DNA of 64,000 bases from contig NZ_JACDXV010000003.1 in assembly GCF_015158295.1 (NCBI RefSeq), positions 204,059-268,058 of the forward strand, in the 5' to 3' direction. The DNA is from Devosia faecipullorum. GTDB taxonomy: Bacteria; Pseudomonadota; Alphaproteobacteria; Rhizobiales; Devosiaceae. Of the stretch, positions 40,141 to 48,228 are shown one piece after another. The notes below the pieces were generated by a model. That model saw only the letters and a list, made by a program, of their open reading frames with translations. It searched no databases and had not been told where the DNA came from. A program made the position numbers and the translations under genes. Position 1 is the stretch's first letter; each line of letters starts with the position of its first letter.

Positions 40141-41448
40141 TCACACGAAACGGTTGACCAGGTTTTCGAGATATTCCTGGCGGCCCGAACGCGGCTGCGG
40201 GTTGATGGCGTCGGCATGAACCTTGGCGGCAATGTCGGCGAGGCTCAGTTTGCCGGCGAGAATGTCCCGGCCCAACCCCTGGTCCCAGCCGGCATAGCGC
40301 TTGTCGAGCAGGGCATCGAATTCGCCGTCCTCGATCAGCGCCGCCGCGCCCTTCAAACCGCGCGCCAGAGTGTCGAGGCCCAGAATATGGCCATGCAGCA
40401 GATCGGCGGGGTCGAGCGATTGCCGGCGCACCTTGGCGTCGAAATTGAACCCGCCCTTGCCCAGCCCGCCCTGCTTCAAGATGTAATAGAAGGCCAGGGC
40501 CATTTCGCCGGCATTATTGGGGAAATGGTCGGTATCCCAGCCCGATTGCAGATCGTTGCGATTGGCGTCCACCGAGCCGAGCATGCCCAGCGAGGACGCG
40601 ACGGCCAGTTCGTGCTCGAAGGAATGGCCGGCGAGGAAGGCATGGCCGACCTCGATATTGCACTTCACCTGCTTTTCTAGGCCGTATTTCTGCAAGAAGC
40701 CGTAAACGGTGGCGACGTCGTAATCATATTGGTGCTTGCTCGGTTCCTGCGGCTTGGGCTCGATCAGGATCTGGCCCTTGAAGCCGATCTTTTCGGCATG
40801 CTCGATCACCAGCGTCAGGAAGCGGGCCATCTGGTCCTGTTCCTGGCCGATCCTGGTGTTCAAGAGGGTTTCATAGCCCTCGCGCCCGCCCCAGAGCACG
40901 TAGTTTTCGCCGCCCAGTTCATGGGTCAGCTCGAGCACGGATTTCACCTGGCCCGCCGCATAGGCGAAGACTTCCGGGTCGGGATTGGTGGCGGCGCCCG
41001 CCATATAGCGGCGATTGGAAAAGAGGTTCGCCGTGCCCCAGAGCAGCTTCTTGCCGCTTTGCTGCATTTTCTGCGCCAGGATATCGCCGATGATGCGCAG
41101 ATTCTTGTTGCTCTCGTCCAGGTTTGCCCCTTCGGGGGCCACGTCCACATCGTGGAAGGCGAAAAAGGGCACATCGATCAGGTCAAAGAATTCAAAGGCC
41201 ACGTCGGCCTTGAGCCTGGCCCCATCGAGCCCCTTGTCGAACCAGGGGCGATCGAAGGTGCGGCCGCCGAACGGGTCGCCGCCTTCCTGGGCAAATGTGT
41301 GCCAATAGGCGATGGCCGGACGGATATGGTCCTCCATCCTCTTGCCGGCGACCACTTCGTCCTTGTTGTAGTGGCGATAGGCCAGCGGATTGCGGCTGTC
41401 CCGGCCTTCATATTTGACCTGGCTCAGGCCCTTGAAAAAATCAGTCAC
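40141..41448 (-). CDS. xylA: Xylose isomerase
   Basis: Converts D-xylose to D-xylulose. 435 aa, class II length. Conserved parts include [33 protein letters not shown] (metal-ligand Glu), [12 protein letters not shown] and GSVDANRND (metal-ligand Asp). The start is GTG at 41448, overlapping the xylB stop by 4 bp (GTGA), so xylB and xylA are translationally coupled with xylB first. Confidence 0.97.
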   Translation of the reverse strand: MTDFFKGLSQVKYEGRDSRNPLAYRHYNKDEVVAGKRMEDHIRPAIAYWHTFAQEGGDPFGGRTFDRPWFDKGLDGARLKADVAFEFFDLIDVPFFAFHDVDVAPEGANLDESNKNLRIIGDILAQKMQQSGKKLLWGTANLFSNRRYMAGAATNPDPEVFAYAAGQVKSVLELTHELGGENYVLWGGREGYETLLNTRIGQEQDQMARFLTLVIEHAEKIGFKGQILIEPKPQEPSKHQYDYDVATVYGFLQKYGLEKQVKCNIEVGHAFLAGHSFEHELAVASSLGMLGSVDANRNDLQSGWDTDHFPNNAGEMALAFYYILKQGGLGKGGFNFDAKVRRQSLDPADLLHGHILGLDTLARGLKGAAALIEDGEFDALLDKRYAGWDQGLGRDILAGKLSLADIAAKVHADAINPQPRSGRQEYLENLVNRFV

Positions 41449-42908
41449 GAACGTGCCTCCTCGATGGCGGGATAAAGGGCGCGATAGCGCGCATATTGAT
41501 CGGAATAGGCGGCCGACAAATCGGTGTCGGGCGCGATAATTGCCTTGATCGGCGGCATGGTCATGACCTCTTGGGGCCTGGCGCCGGTGGCGGCGCAGAG
41601 GCCGAGCCGGGCGGCGCCCAGTGCGCCGCCGAAATCGCCGTCCGCGGGCAGGGCGATTTCCATATCAAGATTGGTGGCCAGCATTTTGAGCCACAGCGCC
41701 GATTTCGAACCGCCGCCCACCGCCAGCAGGCGATTGATGGAGGTGCCGGCATCGGCCAATACGCGCTGGCAATCGCGCATGGCAAAGCTCACCCCTTCCA
41801 TCAGGGCCCGCGTCAATTGCGCGACATCGCTGGATTGGGAAAGGCCGACGAAAGCGCCGCGCGCCTCGGCATTGTTATGCGGGGTGCGCTCACCCGAGAG
41901 ATAGGGCAGGAAAATGGTCTCGCCCGGCCCCTTGAATCCGGCTTCGGCGGCGGCGGACAAAGCCGCCTGGCTCTGGCCGGTAATACGGGACAGCCAGTTG
42001 AGGCTATCGGTGGCCGAGAGAATGACGCCCATCTGGTGCCAGGTATCAGGAATGGCGTGGCAGAAGGCATGCACGGCCCCCGCGACATTGGGGCTGAATT
42101 TTTCGTTGGAGACAAACAGCACGCCGGAGGTGCCGAGCGAGACAAAACCCTCGCCGGGCCTTATGGCGCCGATGCCGCAGGCGGCGGCGGCATTGTCGCC
42201 GGCCCCCCCCGCCACCACTACCGGCCCGGCCATGCCCCAGCGGGCAGCAAATTCGGGCTTGAGCTGGGCCGAGACGGCCGAGCCTTCGACCAGACGCGGC
42301 ATGTGTTCGCGGGAAAGGCCGGTAACGCCGAGCAGGTCGTCGGACCAGTCGCGCCGCGCCACGTCGAGCCAGAGCGTACCCGCCGCGTCGGACATGTCCT
42401 CCACATGCTCGCCGGTCAAGAGCAGGCGCACATAGGCCTTGGGCAGCAGCACCTTCCTGATCTGGCGAAAAATCTCCGGCTCGTGCTTTCTCACCCAGGC
42501 GATTTTCGGCGCGGTAAAGCCGGGCATGGCAATATTGCCGGCCAGCTCGCGCAGGCGGGGCAGGGCCGCTTCCATCTCGGCGCATTCCTGGGCCGAGCGC
42601 CCGTCATTCCAGAGGATGGCGGGGCGCAGCACCGCGTCATTGTCGCCCAGCAGGGTCGCACCATGCATATGGCCGGACAGCCCGATCCCCGTAACCGCCG
42701 CCAATTCGCGTGGATGGTTCAGCTTGAGCGCGTCGATGGCGCCCAGCGTCGCCGTCCACCAATCGGCGGGATTTTGTTCCGACCAGCCCGGATGGGGACG
42801 CACCGGTTCGATGGCGGCGGCCGAGGCGTCGCCCAGCGCCCTGCCATCGTCGTCGATCAACAGCGCCTTGACCCCGGACGTGCCGATATCGATGCCCAGA
42901 AAGGTCAT
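41445..42908 (-). CDS. xylB: Xylulokinase
   Basis: FGGY-family kinase phosphorylating D-xylulose. 487 aa. N-terminal phosphate loop [21 protein letters not shown] with the HG pair of xylulokinases, and a C-terminal [12 protein letters not shown] adenosine motif. First gene of the xylBA unit. Its upstream region carries the lacI remnant and a degenerate repeat, so the promoter is probably within about 90 bp of 42908. Confidence 0.96.
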   Translation of the reverse strand: MTFLGIDIGTSGVKALLIDDDGRALGDASAAAIEPVRPHPGWSEQNPADWWTATLGAIDALKLNHPRELAAVTGIGLSGHMHGATLLGDNDAVLRPAILWNDGRSAQECAEMEAALPRLRELAGNIAMPGFTAPKIAWVRKHEPEIFRQIRKVLLPKAYVRLLLTGEHVEDMSDAAGTLWLDVARRDWSDDLLGVTGLSREHMPRLVEGSAVSAQLKPEFAARWGMAGPVVVAGGAGDNAAAACGIGAIRPGEGFVSLGTSGVLFVSNEKFSPNVAGAVHAFCHAIPDTWHQMGVILSATDSLNWLSRITGQSQAALSAAAEAGFKGPGETIFLPYLSGERTPHNNAEARGAFVGLSQSSDVAQLTRALMEGVSFAMRDCQRVLADAGTSINRLLAVGGGSKSALWLKMLATNLDMEIALPADGDFGGALGAARLGLCAATGARPQEVMTMPPIKAIIAPDTDLSAAYSDQYARYRALYPAIEEARS

Positions 42909-43000
42909 GATGCACGTACCTCATTTCGGTGCGGCAAAATCATCTCAATCTCCTCCATCACCCCGTTTCCGGGGCAGCGCCTCTTTGTGAATGCGGCTTC

Positions 43001-43045
43001 TTAGCGCCGATTGTGGCTCAGGAACATCCCAATTTCAATGGCGGC
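43001..43045 (-). pseudogene. Remnant of the 3' end of a LacI-type regulator gene
   Basis: In the minus strand the last codons read AAIEIGMFLSHNRR and a TAA stop. The intact LacI gene next door ends RIEIGIFLKDNLR and stop. The similarity extends through the DNA (stop codon aligned, GAGGAA/CAGGAA, TCCCGATTTC/TCCCAATTTC), 228 bp apart. Upstream of the fragment the similarity is lost in repeat sequence. It suggests an old tandem duplication or a second regulator that has decayed. Confidence 0.6.
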
Positions 43046-43074
43046 GCGCGGCGATGGCATGGTGGTTCCGTTTT

Positions 43075-43146
43075 CGTCACCACAAGGCTCATCCGGGTGG
43101 CGACAAAAATCGCGCACCTGGATTGCCCCGACAAGCCGGACAATCC
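43075..43146. repeat. Degenerate REP-like composite
   Basis: CGTCACCAC...ATCCGGGTGGCGAC followed by GGATTG / CAATCC (43120-43146) around CCCCGACAAGCCGGA. Same two-palindrome layout as the other elements but with several broken pairs. Confidence 0.6.
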
Positions 43147-43228
43147 ATCGCCACCGCTTAATGCCATGGACCAGGGATGGGGCGAAGGAACAAGACCATG
43201 ATGGCCAAGCCAGGCCGGGGCGCGACAC

Positions 43229-44272
43229 TCAGCGCAGATTATCCTTGAGGAAAATCCCGATTTCGATGCGGTCGGTCACCGCTTCCCGCGCCGTGCCGAG
43301 CGCCAGCGTCCTTGCCGCCGCGATGGCTTCGCGGATTTCTCCGTCCGGGTTCTGGTCCAGCACCACGTCGATGACCCCCTCCATGAGGCCGGCGCGGGTG
43401 GGGGCAGTCAGCTCATGGGCGATCACCCGCAGCCCGCTTGCCCGGCCCGAGGCGTGCAGCGCCGAGACCAGCCCGCCATTGCCGGCGCCCAGATTATAGA
43501 GCCCGGCCAGATCGGGATGCTCGGCAAGGAGAGCCTCGATGATGGCCGCGGTTTCGCTGCGTCCGTCATGACCTTCGAGCGGGCCGATCAGGACAAGCGC
43601 GGGAAATTCGCCGCCGAGCGCGGCGACAAAGCCGTCGAGCCGTTCGGCATGGTCGCGCAGATGCAGCGAGCCGGCGACAATGGCCACCTTGCCGCCCTGG
43701 GGCAGGAAGCGTCCCATCAGCGAGGCGGCGGTGCGCCCGGCCGCCACATTGTCGATGCCGATGAAATGCCGCCGGGCCGAATGGGGCAGGTCGGAGACCA
43801 GCGTCATCACCGCAATGCCGCGCCGCTGCGCCGCATCGACGGCGGCGATCAGCTCGGGCGCTTCGCTGGCCACGATCACCGCGCAATCGCATTCCGCTAC
43901 ATCGAGCGCGTCGAGCGAGCGGGCCAGTTCGGCGCTGTCCAGCGCCCTGACGCGCCTGGTTTCGAGATGGATACGGTCGGCCAGGGCGGCGTCGAAGCGG
44001 CGCGACACCGCCTCGGCCAGATTGTCCATGAATTCGTTGGAGCCGTCGGGAATGAAGAACACGATGCTGAGGTCGCGGGAACGCGCCATCAACGAGGCAT
44101 TGAGATCGCGCGAAAAGCCCAGGCTTTGTATGGCCTCATCGACCTTCTGCGCCGTCGCCGCGCGCACGCCGGGCCGGCCATTGAGCACCCTGTCCACCGT
44201 GGCCAGCGACACGCCGGCGGCGCGGGCCACGTCATGAACGGTCGCCCGTCGCTTTACCTTGTCTTCGCTCAA
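43229..44272 (-). CDS. LacI-family transcriptional regulator (probably of xylose genes)
   Basis: About 347 aa. The N-terminal HTH is ATVHDVARAAGVSLATVDRVLNG with the hinge region after it, then a periplasmic-binding-protein-like sensor domain (about residues 65-335). The reading frame is open to a GTG at 44308; I prefer TTG 44272 because AGGGGA lies eight or nine bases before it and no ribosome-binding site precedes the GTGs. It lies between xylBA and a divergent galM; location suggests control by xylose or a related sugar. A fragment of a second 3' end lies 228 bp downstream. Confidence 0.88.
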   Translation of the reverse strand: MSEDKVKRRATVHDVARAAGVSLATVDRVLNGRPGVRAATAQKVDEAIQSLGFSRDLNASLMARSRDLSIVFFIPDGSNEFMDNLAEAVSRRFDAALADRIHLETRRVRALDSAELARSLDALDVAECDCAVIVASEAPELIAAVDAAQRRGIAVMTLVSDLPHSARRHFIGIDNVAAGRTAASLMGRFLPQGGKVAIVAGSLHLRDHAERLDGFVAALGGEFPALVLIGPLEGHDGRSETAAIIEALLAEHPDLAGLYNLGAGNGGLVSALHASGRASGLRVIAHELTAPTRAGLMEGVIDVVLDQNPDGEIREAIAAARTLALGTAREAVTDRIEIGIFLKDNLR

Positions 44273-44305
44273 GCCGGTTTCCCCTGCCGTGCCATTCACC
44301 GAGCA

Positions 44306-44336
44306 CACTTGTTGCCGGTCGCGAAAAGGTCAAGTG
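44306..44336. promoter_or_regulatory. Inverted repeat in the lacI-galM divergent region
   Basis: CACTTG (44306-44311) and CAAGTG (44331-44336) separated by 19 bp. A candidate operator arm pair between the divergent starts. Confidence 0.3.
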
Positions 44337-44348
44337 CAGCGTTGCGGC

Positions 44349-44390
44349 CCCCAACCAATGGGGATAATGCTCGCCCCCGACAATTGGGGA
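44349..44390. promoter_or_regulatory. Direct repeat of an imperfect palindrome before galM
   Basis: CCCCAACCAATGGGGA (44349-44364) and CCCCGACAATTGGGGA (44375-44390): two 16-bp units with CCCC/GGGG arms, 26 bp apart. The second covers the galM ribosome-binding site (GGGGA before ATG 44398). A candidate binding site for the adjacent LacI protein, though it lacks the central CG usual in LacI operators. Confidence 0.45.
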
Positions 44391-44397
44391 GACAGAG

Positions 44398-45408
44398 ATG
44401 GCGGTCAGCGTTTCAACCTTCGGGGATCATGACGGCAAGCGGGTCGATCTGTTCCGCCTCAGCAGCGACGATGGCGTCAGCGTCGACATCATCTCCTATG
44501 GCGTGGCGGTGCGCGACTGGCGCGTGCCGGTCGCCGGCGGGGAACGCTCGGTGGTGCTCGGCTTCGAGCAATTCGAGGCCTATCCCGCCCATAGCCCGCA
44601 TTTCGGCTCGCTGGCGGGACGCGTCGCCAACCGCATCAAGCATGCCAGTTTCGAGCTGGACGGGGTCACCCACCGGCTCGCCGCCAATCTGGACCAGATG
44701 CAATTGCATGGCGGGGCCGAGGGCCTGGGCCGGCAGGTGTGGAACGGACAGGCCGACAGCGCCAATAATGCCGTCCGCTTCACGCATTTTTCGCCCGACG
44801 GGGCCATGGGCTATCCCGGCAATGTCAATTTCGCCGCCACCTATAGTTTGATCGGCAAGCGCCTGCGGCTGGAATTGCGGGCCACGACCGATCGGGCCAC
44901 CCCGATCAGCCTGGTCCAGCACCAATATTTCAATCTGGGCACCAGCGACCACGTGCTCGATCACAGGATTGAGGTGCCATCGAGCGCCTATACCGAACTG
45001 GGCAGCGATCTGGCGCCCACCGGCGCCATCCTGCCTTCGGCGGGGACCATCTATGACCTGCGTCAGGGCCGGACCATGCGCGACCAAAACGGTGCGCCTT
45101 TGGATTACGATATCGGCATGGTGCTCGATACCGGCCGCCGGCATGCCGATCCCATCGCCACGGTCTTGTCCCCGGATGGCGATCTGACCCTAAAACTGTG
45201 GAGCGACCGCCCGGGTCTGCAGGTCTATAACGGCGTCTGGACCGATGTGCCGGTGCCCGGTCTCAATGGCCGGCGCTACGGAAAGCATTCCGGCTTCTGC
45301 CTCGAAGACCAGAGCCCGGCCGACGCGGTGCACAATCCGCACTTCCCCAATATCATCCATACGCCCGATAGGCCCTACAGCCATTGGTGTGAGTTCGAGA
45401 TCGCGTGA
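44398..45408 (+). CDS. Aldose 1-epimerase (galactose mutarotase family)
   Basis: 336 aa. Interconverts alpha and beta anomers of aldoses. The substrate-positioning histidine and catalytic histidine regions are visible (MQLHGG near residue 100, VQHQYFNLG near 175) and the catalytic Glu is in the C-terminal HSGFCLEDQ. Divergent from the LacI gene. In this setting it probably equilibrates xylose released by the GH43 enzyme for XylA. Confidence 0.92.
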   Translation: MAVSVSTFGDHDGKRVDLFRLSSDDGVSVDIISYGVAVRDWRVPVAGGERSVVLGFEQFEAYPAHSPHFGSLAGRVANRIKHASFELDGVTHRLAANLDQMQLHGGAEGLGRQVWNGQADSANNAVRFTHFSPDGAMGYPGNVNFAATYSLIGKRLRLELRATTDRATPISLVQHQYFNLGTSDHVLDHRIEVPSSAYTELGSDLAPTGAILPSAGTIYDLRQGRTMRDQNGAPLDYDIGMVLDTGRRHADPIATVLSPDGDLTLKLWSDRPGLQVYNGVWTDVPVPGLNGRRYGKHSGFCLEDQSPADAVHNPHFPNIIHTPDRPYSHWCEFEIA

Positions 45409-45498
45409 GCGCAAATGCTAGCAGTCTGTCAGCGGATTGCCTTGAAAGGCCAAACCAGAGGCGCTTTCTGCTGACATAATCGGACAATATGATGAGAA

Positions 45499-45530
45499 AT
45501 CATCCTGATCCGCCAAAGCGGGAGGATGAT
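45499..45530 (+). promoter_or_regulatory. Inverted repeat ahead of the WYL regulator
   Basis: ATCATCCT / AGGATGAT, 8-bp arms with a 14-bp spacer, ending 15 bp before the start codon. It may be an autoregulatory operator or an mRNA hairpin near the ribosome-binding site. Confidence 0.35.
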
Positions 45531-45544
45531 ATGCGAAGAGGGCC

Positions 45545-46255
45545 ATGGACAAGACCGAACGCCTGTTTTCGATCATGGACGCCTTGCGCCGCCATCGGCT
45601 TCCGATCACTGCCGCGGCTCTGGCCGAGCAGCAGCAGGTCTCGGTCCGCACTCTTTACCGCGACATCCAGACGCTTATCGGGCTGGGCGCGCCCATCGAT
45701 GGCGAGGCCGGGGTGGGTTATATGCTGAAACCCGGATTTTTCCTGCCGCCACTGATGTTTAGCCCCGAGGAGCTGGAGGCGCTGGTGCTGGGTGCGCGGT
45801 GGGTCGAGACCCAGCCCGATGATGGCTTGGGCGCCGCCGCCCGCAATGCCCTGGCCAAGATCGCCACCGCCTCGCCCGAAGATCTGCGCGACCGGATCAG
45901 CGACACCGCGCTCTGGCCGGTGGCGATCTGGGGCCAGCGCAAGCCCATCCCGGTTCTGGCCGACATCCGGCTTGCCATGCGCCAGGAAAAGGCCGTGGCC
46001 ATCGACTACGAGGACGTCGAGGGCCGGCCCACGAGCCGCACGATCTGGCCGGTCGGGCTGGCTTTTTATGAAGGAAAACAAACGATTGCCGCCTGGTGCC
46101 TGTTGCGGCAGGATTTTCGCAGCTTCCGTACCGACCGGATCGTTCGCCTCCAAATCACTGAGGCCCGCTACGGCAAGCGCCGCGCCATTCTCGAACGCGA
46201 ATGGCGCGCCAGCTGGGTGGACGACGCCCGCCATGAGGCGGGCGGAGAAGGCTAA
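45545..46255 (+). CDS. YafY-type HTH/WYL-domain transcriptional regulator
   Basis: 236 aa. N-terminal winged helix (PITAAALAEQQQVSVRTLYRDIQTL, about residues 19-44) of the HTH_11 type, then a WYL domain with the WPVGLAFYEGKQTIAAWCLLR core and FRTDRI. This group often senses a small ligand or nucleic acid and controls a neighbouring gene. Only ATG 45545 is available as a start; its ribosome-binding site is unusually close. It converges on the ScfR gene, the stops overlapping by 3 bp. Confidence 0.85.
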   Translation: MDKTERLFSIMDALRRHRLPITAAALAEQQQVSVRTLYRDIQTLIGLGAPIDGEAGVGYMLKPGFFLPPLMFSPEELEALVLGARWVETQPDDGLGAAARNALAKIATASPEDLRDRISDTALWPVAIWGQRKPIPVLADIRLAMRQEKAVAIDYEDVEGRPTSRTIWPVGLAFYEGKQTIAAWCLLRQDFRSFRTDRIVRLQITEARYGKRRAILEREWRASWVDDARHEAGGEG

Positions 46256-47661
46256 GTCATTCGCGCGTAAAGGCTTTCTGGCCTCATATTCTCATCGATC
46301 CGGAAACGGTGATCGGCCGGAGGATGCGCCCGCTGCCCGCATTCGAGGCGCGGGCAGATCCGGCATCCAACCCCGATCGGCACCACCTGCTGCTCGCTGG
46401 CCAGGTCGATACCGTCGGAATAGATCATGTCACGAGCATGATGGATGGCGCAGCCCAGCCCGATGGAAAGATAGCGGCGCGGCGCGTTGTAGCGGTAATC
46501 GCCCTTGGTAATGGTGCGGGCGATACAAAAATAGCGTTGCCCGTCAGGCATTTGGCTGACCTGCACATTGATCCGTTCCGGCGCAAGAAAAGCGGCGTAG
46601 ATGTTCCAGCGTGGGCAGGCGCCGGAATGGCGCGGAATATGGATGCCCGAGAGCGAAAAGCGCTTGGAGATATTGCCGGCAATATCGGTGCGCACCAGAT
46701 GCAGCGGAATGCCCGACGCGCCCTTGCGCTGCAAGGTGGTCATGCGGTGGCAAATCTGCTCGAACGAGGCGCCAAAGCGCCGGCCCAGCCGCTCGATATC
46801 GTAGCGATAGTCCCGGCAGGCCTTGAGAAAAGGCGCATAGGGCATGATCAGGGCGGCGGCAAAATAGGCCGAGAGCACATTGCGCGCCAGCGCCGGCGCA
46901 TCACCCTCCGGCAGGTCGGACGCGGCCAGGATCGCCTCGATTTCGGCGCCCGAGGCCACTTGCCCAACATGTTGGGCCAGAAGGAAATTCGCCGTTTCCA
47001 TGGGCAAAAGATCGGAAAGCAGCATCTGGCGTCGGGCCGGGTCGAGCTGGCGGGCAATGCCATGGGGCAGAGAAGCAAGCCGGACGTCGAGGCCGAAGAC
47101 ATTGAACAGATAGGTTCGGATGCCGGCCTCGAAGGAATCGCCGGAATTATCGATATCCCCGCGTATGCGCTCTGCACTATCCTCCAGACTGGAAAAATAA
47201 TTGCCATTGTTCTGGAGGAAATCGGAAATCGCATCGGTAGCCAGATGAAAGGGCGCAGTTTCCCCCTCTTGGCGTGCGCTAGGCTCATCCGAGCGCAGCA
47301 GGCGATAGCGATCGTATAATTTGAGCACGGCGCGGGCGGCGCCGGGATTGGCCTGGGCCAGATCGCGGATTTCGAGATTGGTCACATCGCTATCGGCGAA
47401 AATATCGTCGCCGAACGCTTCCATCAGATCGCCGACCAGCCGCCCCTCGTCGCCATCGACCAATTCGCCCGGCTCGACCCCAAAATAGCCGGCGATGGAG
47501 AACAGCAGCGGCACCGTGACCTTGCGCCGATTGTGCTCGATCAGGTTGAGATAGCTGGCGGAAATGCCCAGGGCCTGCGCCAGGTCCGCCTGATTGAGAC
47601 GATGCTGGCGACGCAGCCGCTTGATCCGGCCACCGACCTGGTTTTCGGCCATGTCCACCAT
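46252..47661 (-). CDS. ScfR/RamB-like short-chain fatty acyl regulator (HTH-XRE, DUF2083)
   Basis: 469 aa. An XRE-type HTH at residues about 9-63 (LNQADLAQALGISASYLNLIEHN), an ImmA/IrrE-like middle with FEQICHRMTTLQRKG where the metalloprotease HExxH is absent, and a C-terminal DUF2083 with a cysteine cluster GVGCRICPRLECGQ. Relatives (ScfR, RamB, MccR) regulate isocitrate lyase and acetate or propionate genes in response to acyl-CoA. ATG 47661 has GGAGG seven bases upstream. It is divergent from the 75-aa gene and aceA across a TTTACA-rich region. Confidence 0.9.
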   Translation of the reverse strand: MVDMAENQVGGRIKRLRRQHRLNQADLAQALGISASYLNLIEHNRRKVTVPLLFSIAGYFGVEPGELVDGDEGRLVGDLMEAFGDDIFADSDVTNLEIRDLAQANPGAARAVLKLYDRYRLLRSDEPSARQEGETAPFHLATDAISDFLQNNGNYFSSLEDSAERIRGDIDNSGDSFEAGIRTYLFNVFGLDVRLASLPHGIARQLDPARRQMLLSDLLPMETANFLLAQHVGQVASGAEIEAILAASDLPEGDAPALARNVLSAYFAAALIMPYAPFLKACRDYRYDIERLGRRFGASFEQICHRMTTLQRKGASGIPLHLVRTDIAGNISKRFSLSGIHIPRHSGACPRWNIYAAFLAPERINVQVSQMPDGQRYFCIARTITKGDYRYNAPRRYLSIGLGCAIHHARDMIYSDGIDLASEQQVVPIGVGCRICPRLECGQRAHPPADHRFRIDENMRPESLYARMT

Positions 47662-47680
47662 GATATTCCTCCACCCGATT

Positions 47681-47789
47681 TTTACAGAATTTACAAAACA
47701 ATCCTGCCGAATTGACCGCCGATTTACAGCTTTACAGGCTGTAATGTGGTTATTTCTTGCATATCGGTCGTGTTTGTCAAATCTTTACA
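47681..47789. promoter_or_regulatory. TTTACA half-site array between scfR-like gene and the aceA unit
   Basis: Five TTTACA copies on the plus strand at 47681, 47690, 47723, 47731 and 47784. The first two pairs are spaced 9 and 8 bp start to start, as direct repeats. TTACAGGCTGTAA (47732-47744) also makes a palindrome. Likely operators for the ScfR-like protein, controlling itself and the glyoxylate gene. Confidence 0.6.
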
Positions 47790-47812
47790 GACACCAACGA
47801 GGAGAAATTCCG

Positions 47813-48040
47813 ATGATCCCGAGCAGCGAACAGCGCGACGAATACATCACCATCATCGCCCCCACTGCCAATGAGGCCATGGCGCAATTCAAGGCCCGTG
47901 GCCTCGACGCCCTGGGCTATACGATTGCCGGCCGCATCGGCCGGCACCAATTCACCCTGGTCGGCGGCGAAGACACGCAGGAATTGTTTTCCGGCGCCGG
48001 CATGATCGCCGCGACCTTTGCCCGCAGAGTCGCGGGCTAA
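47813..48040 (+). CDS. Small protein of unknown function upstream of aceA
   Basis: 75 aa from ATG 47813, with GAGGAG nine bases upstream; the longer frame from 47594 crosses the regulator promoter and is rejected. Acidic N terminus, then YITIIAPTANEAMAQFKARG, LDALGYTIAGRIGRHQFTL and an alanine-rich end. No signal peptide or membrane helix; the alternating pattern suggests a small alpha/beta fold. It is placed between the ScfR-like operator array and aceA and ends in a terminator-like hairpin. Small genes at this position may occur in other rhizobial genomes, but I cannot check. Confidence 0.8.
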   Translation: MIPSSEQRDEYITIIAPTANEAMAQFKARGLDALGYTIAGRIGRHQFTLVGGEDTQELFSGAGMIAATFARRVAG

Positions 48041-48104
48041 TATTGCGTAAGTCCGGCGTTCACGGCGCGGCCATTCGCGCATAGCGCTCAGGGCCTTATC
48101 GCCT

Positions 48105-48129
48105 GAAAACGCTCCACCGGAGCGTTTTC
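48105..48129 (+). terminator. Hairpin between the small gene and aceA
   Basis: GAAAACGCTCC / GGAGCGTTTTC, an 11-bp perfect stem with a 3-nt loop and flanking A4/T4. It would end or attenuate transcription from the small gene before aceA. Confidence 0.7.
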
Positions 48130-48150
48130 GCAGCCAGGCCGCCGGCTCGA

Positions 48151-48166
48151 AGTTTCACGTGAATCA
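48151..48166. other. parS-like site 1
   Basis: AGTTTCACGTGAATCA: 14 of 16 positions match the ParB consensus TGTTTCACGTGAAACA, and 13 of 14 in its core. In the aceA leader, 63 bp before the start. Confidence 0.6.
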
Positions 48167-48228
48167 CCTGTTTTGTGGCTCCACTGAAATGGAGACCGGC
48201 AAAGCCATGTCCAGATGAGGAAAAAGAC

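Larger units (their letters stand above)
42909..43228. other. 320-bp gene-free region between xylB and the LacI gene
   Basis: Holds the xylB leader (42909-43000), a fragment of a second lacI 3' end (43001-43045) and a decayed two-palindrome repeat (about 43075-43146). Short open frames across it have no family resemblance. Confidence 0.75.
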
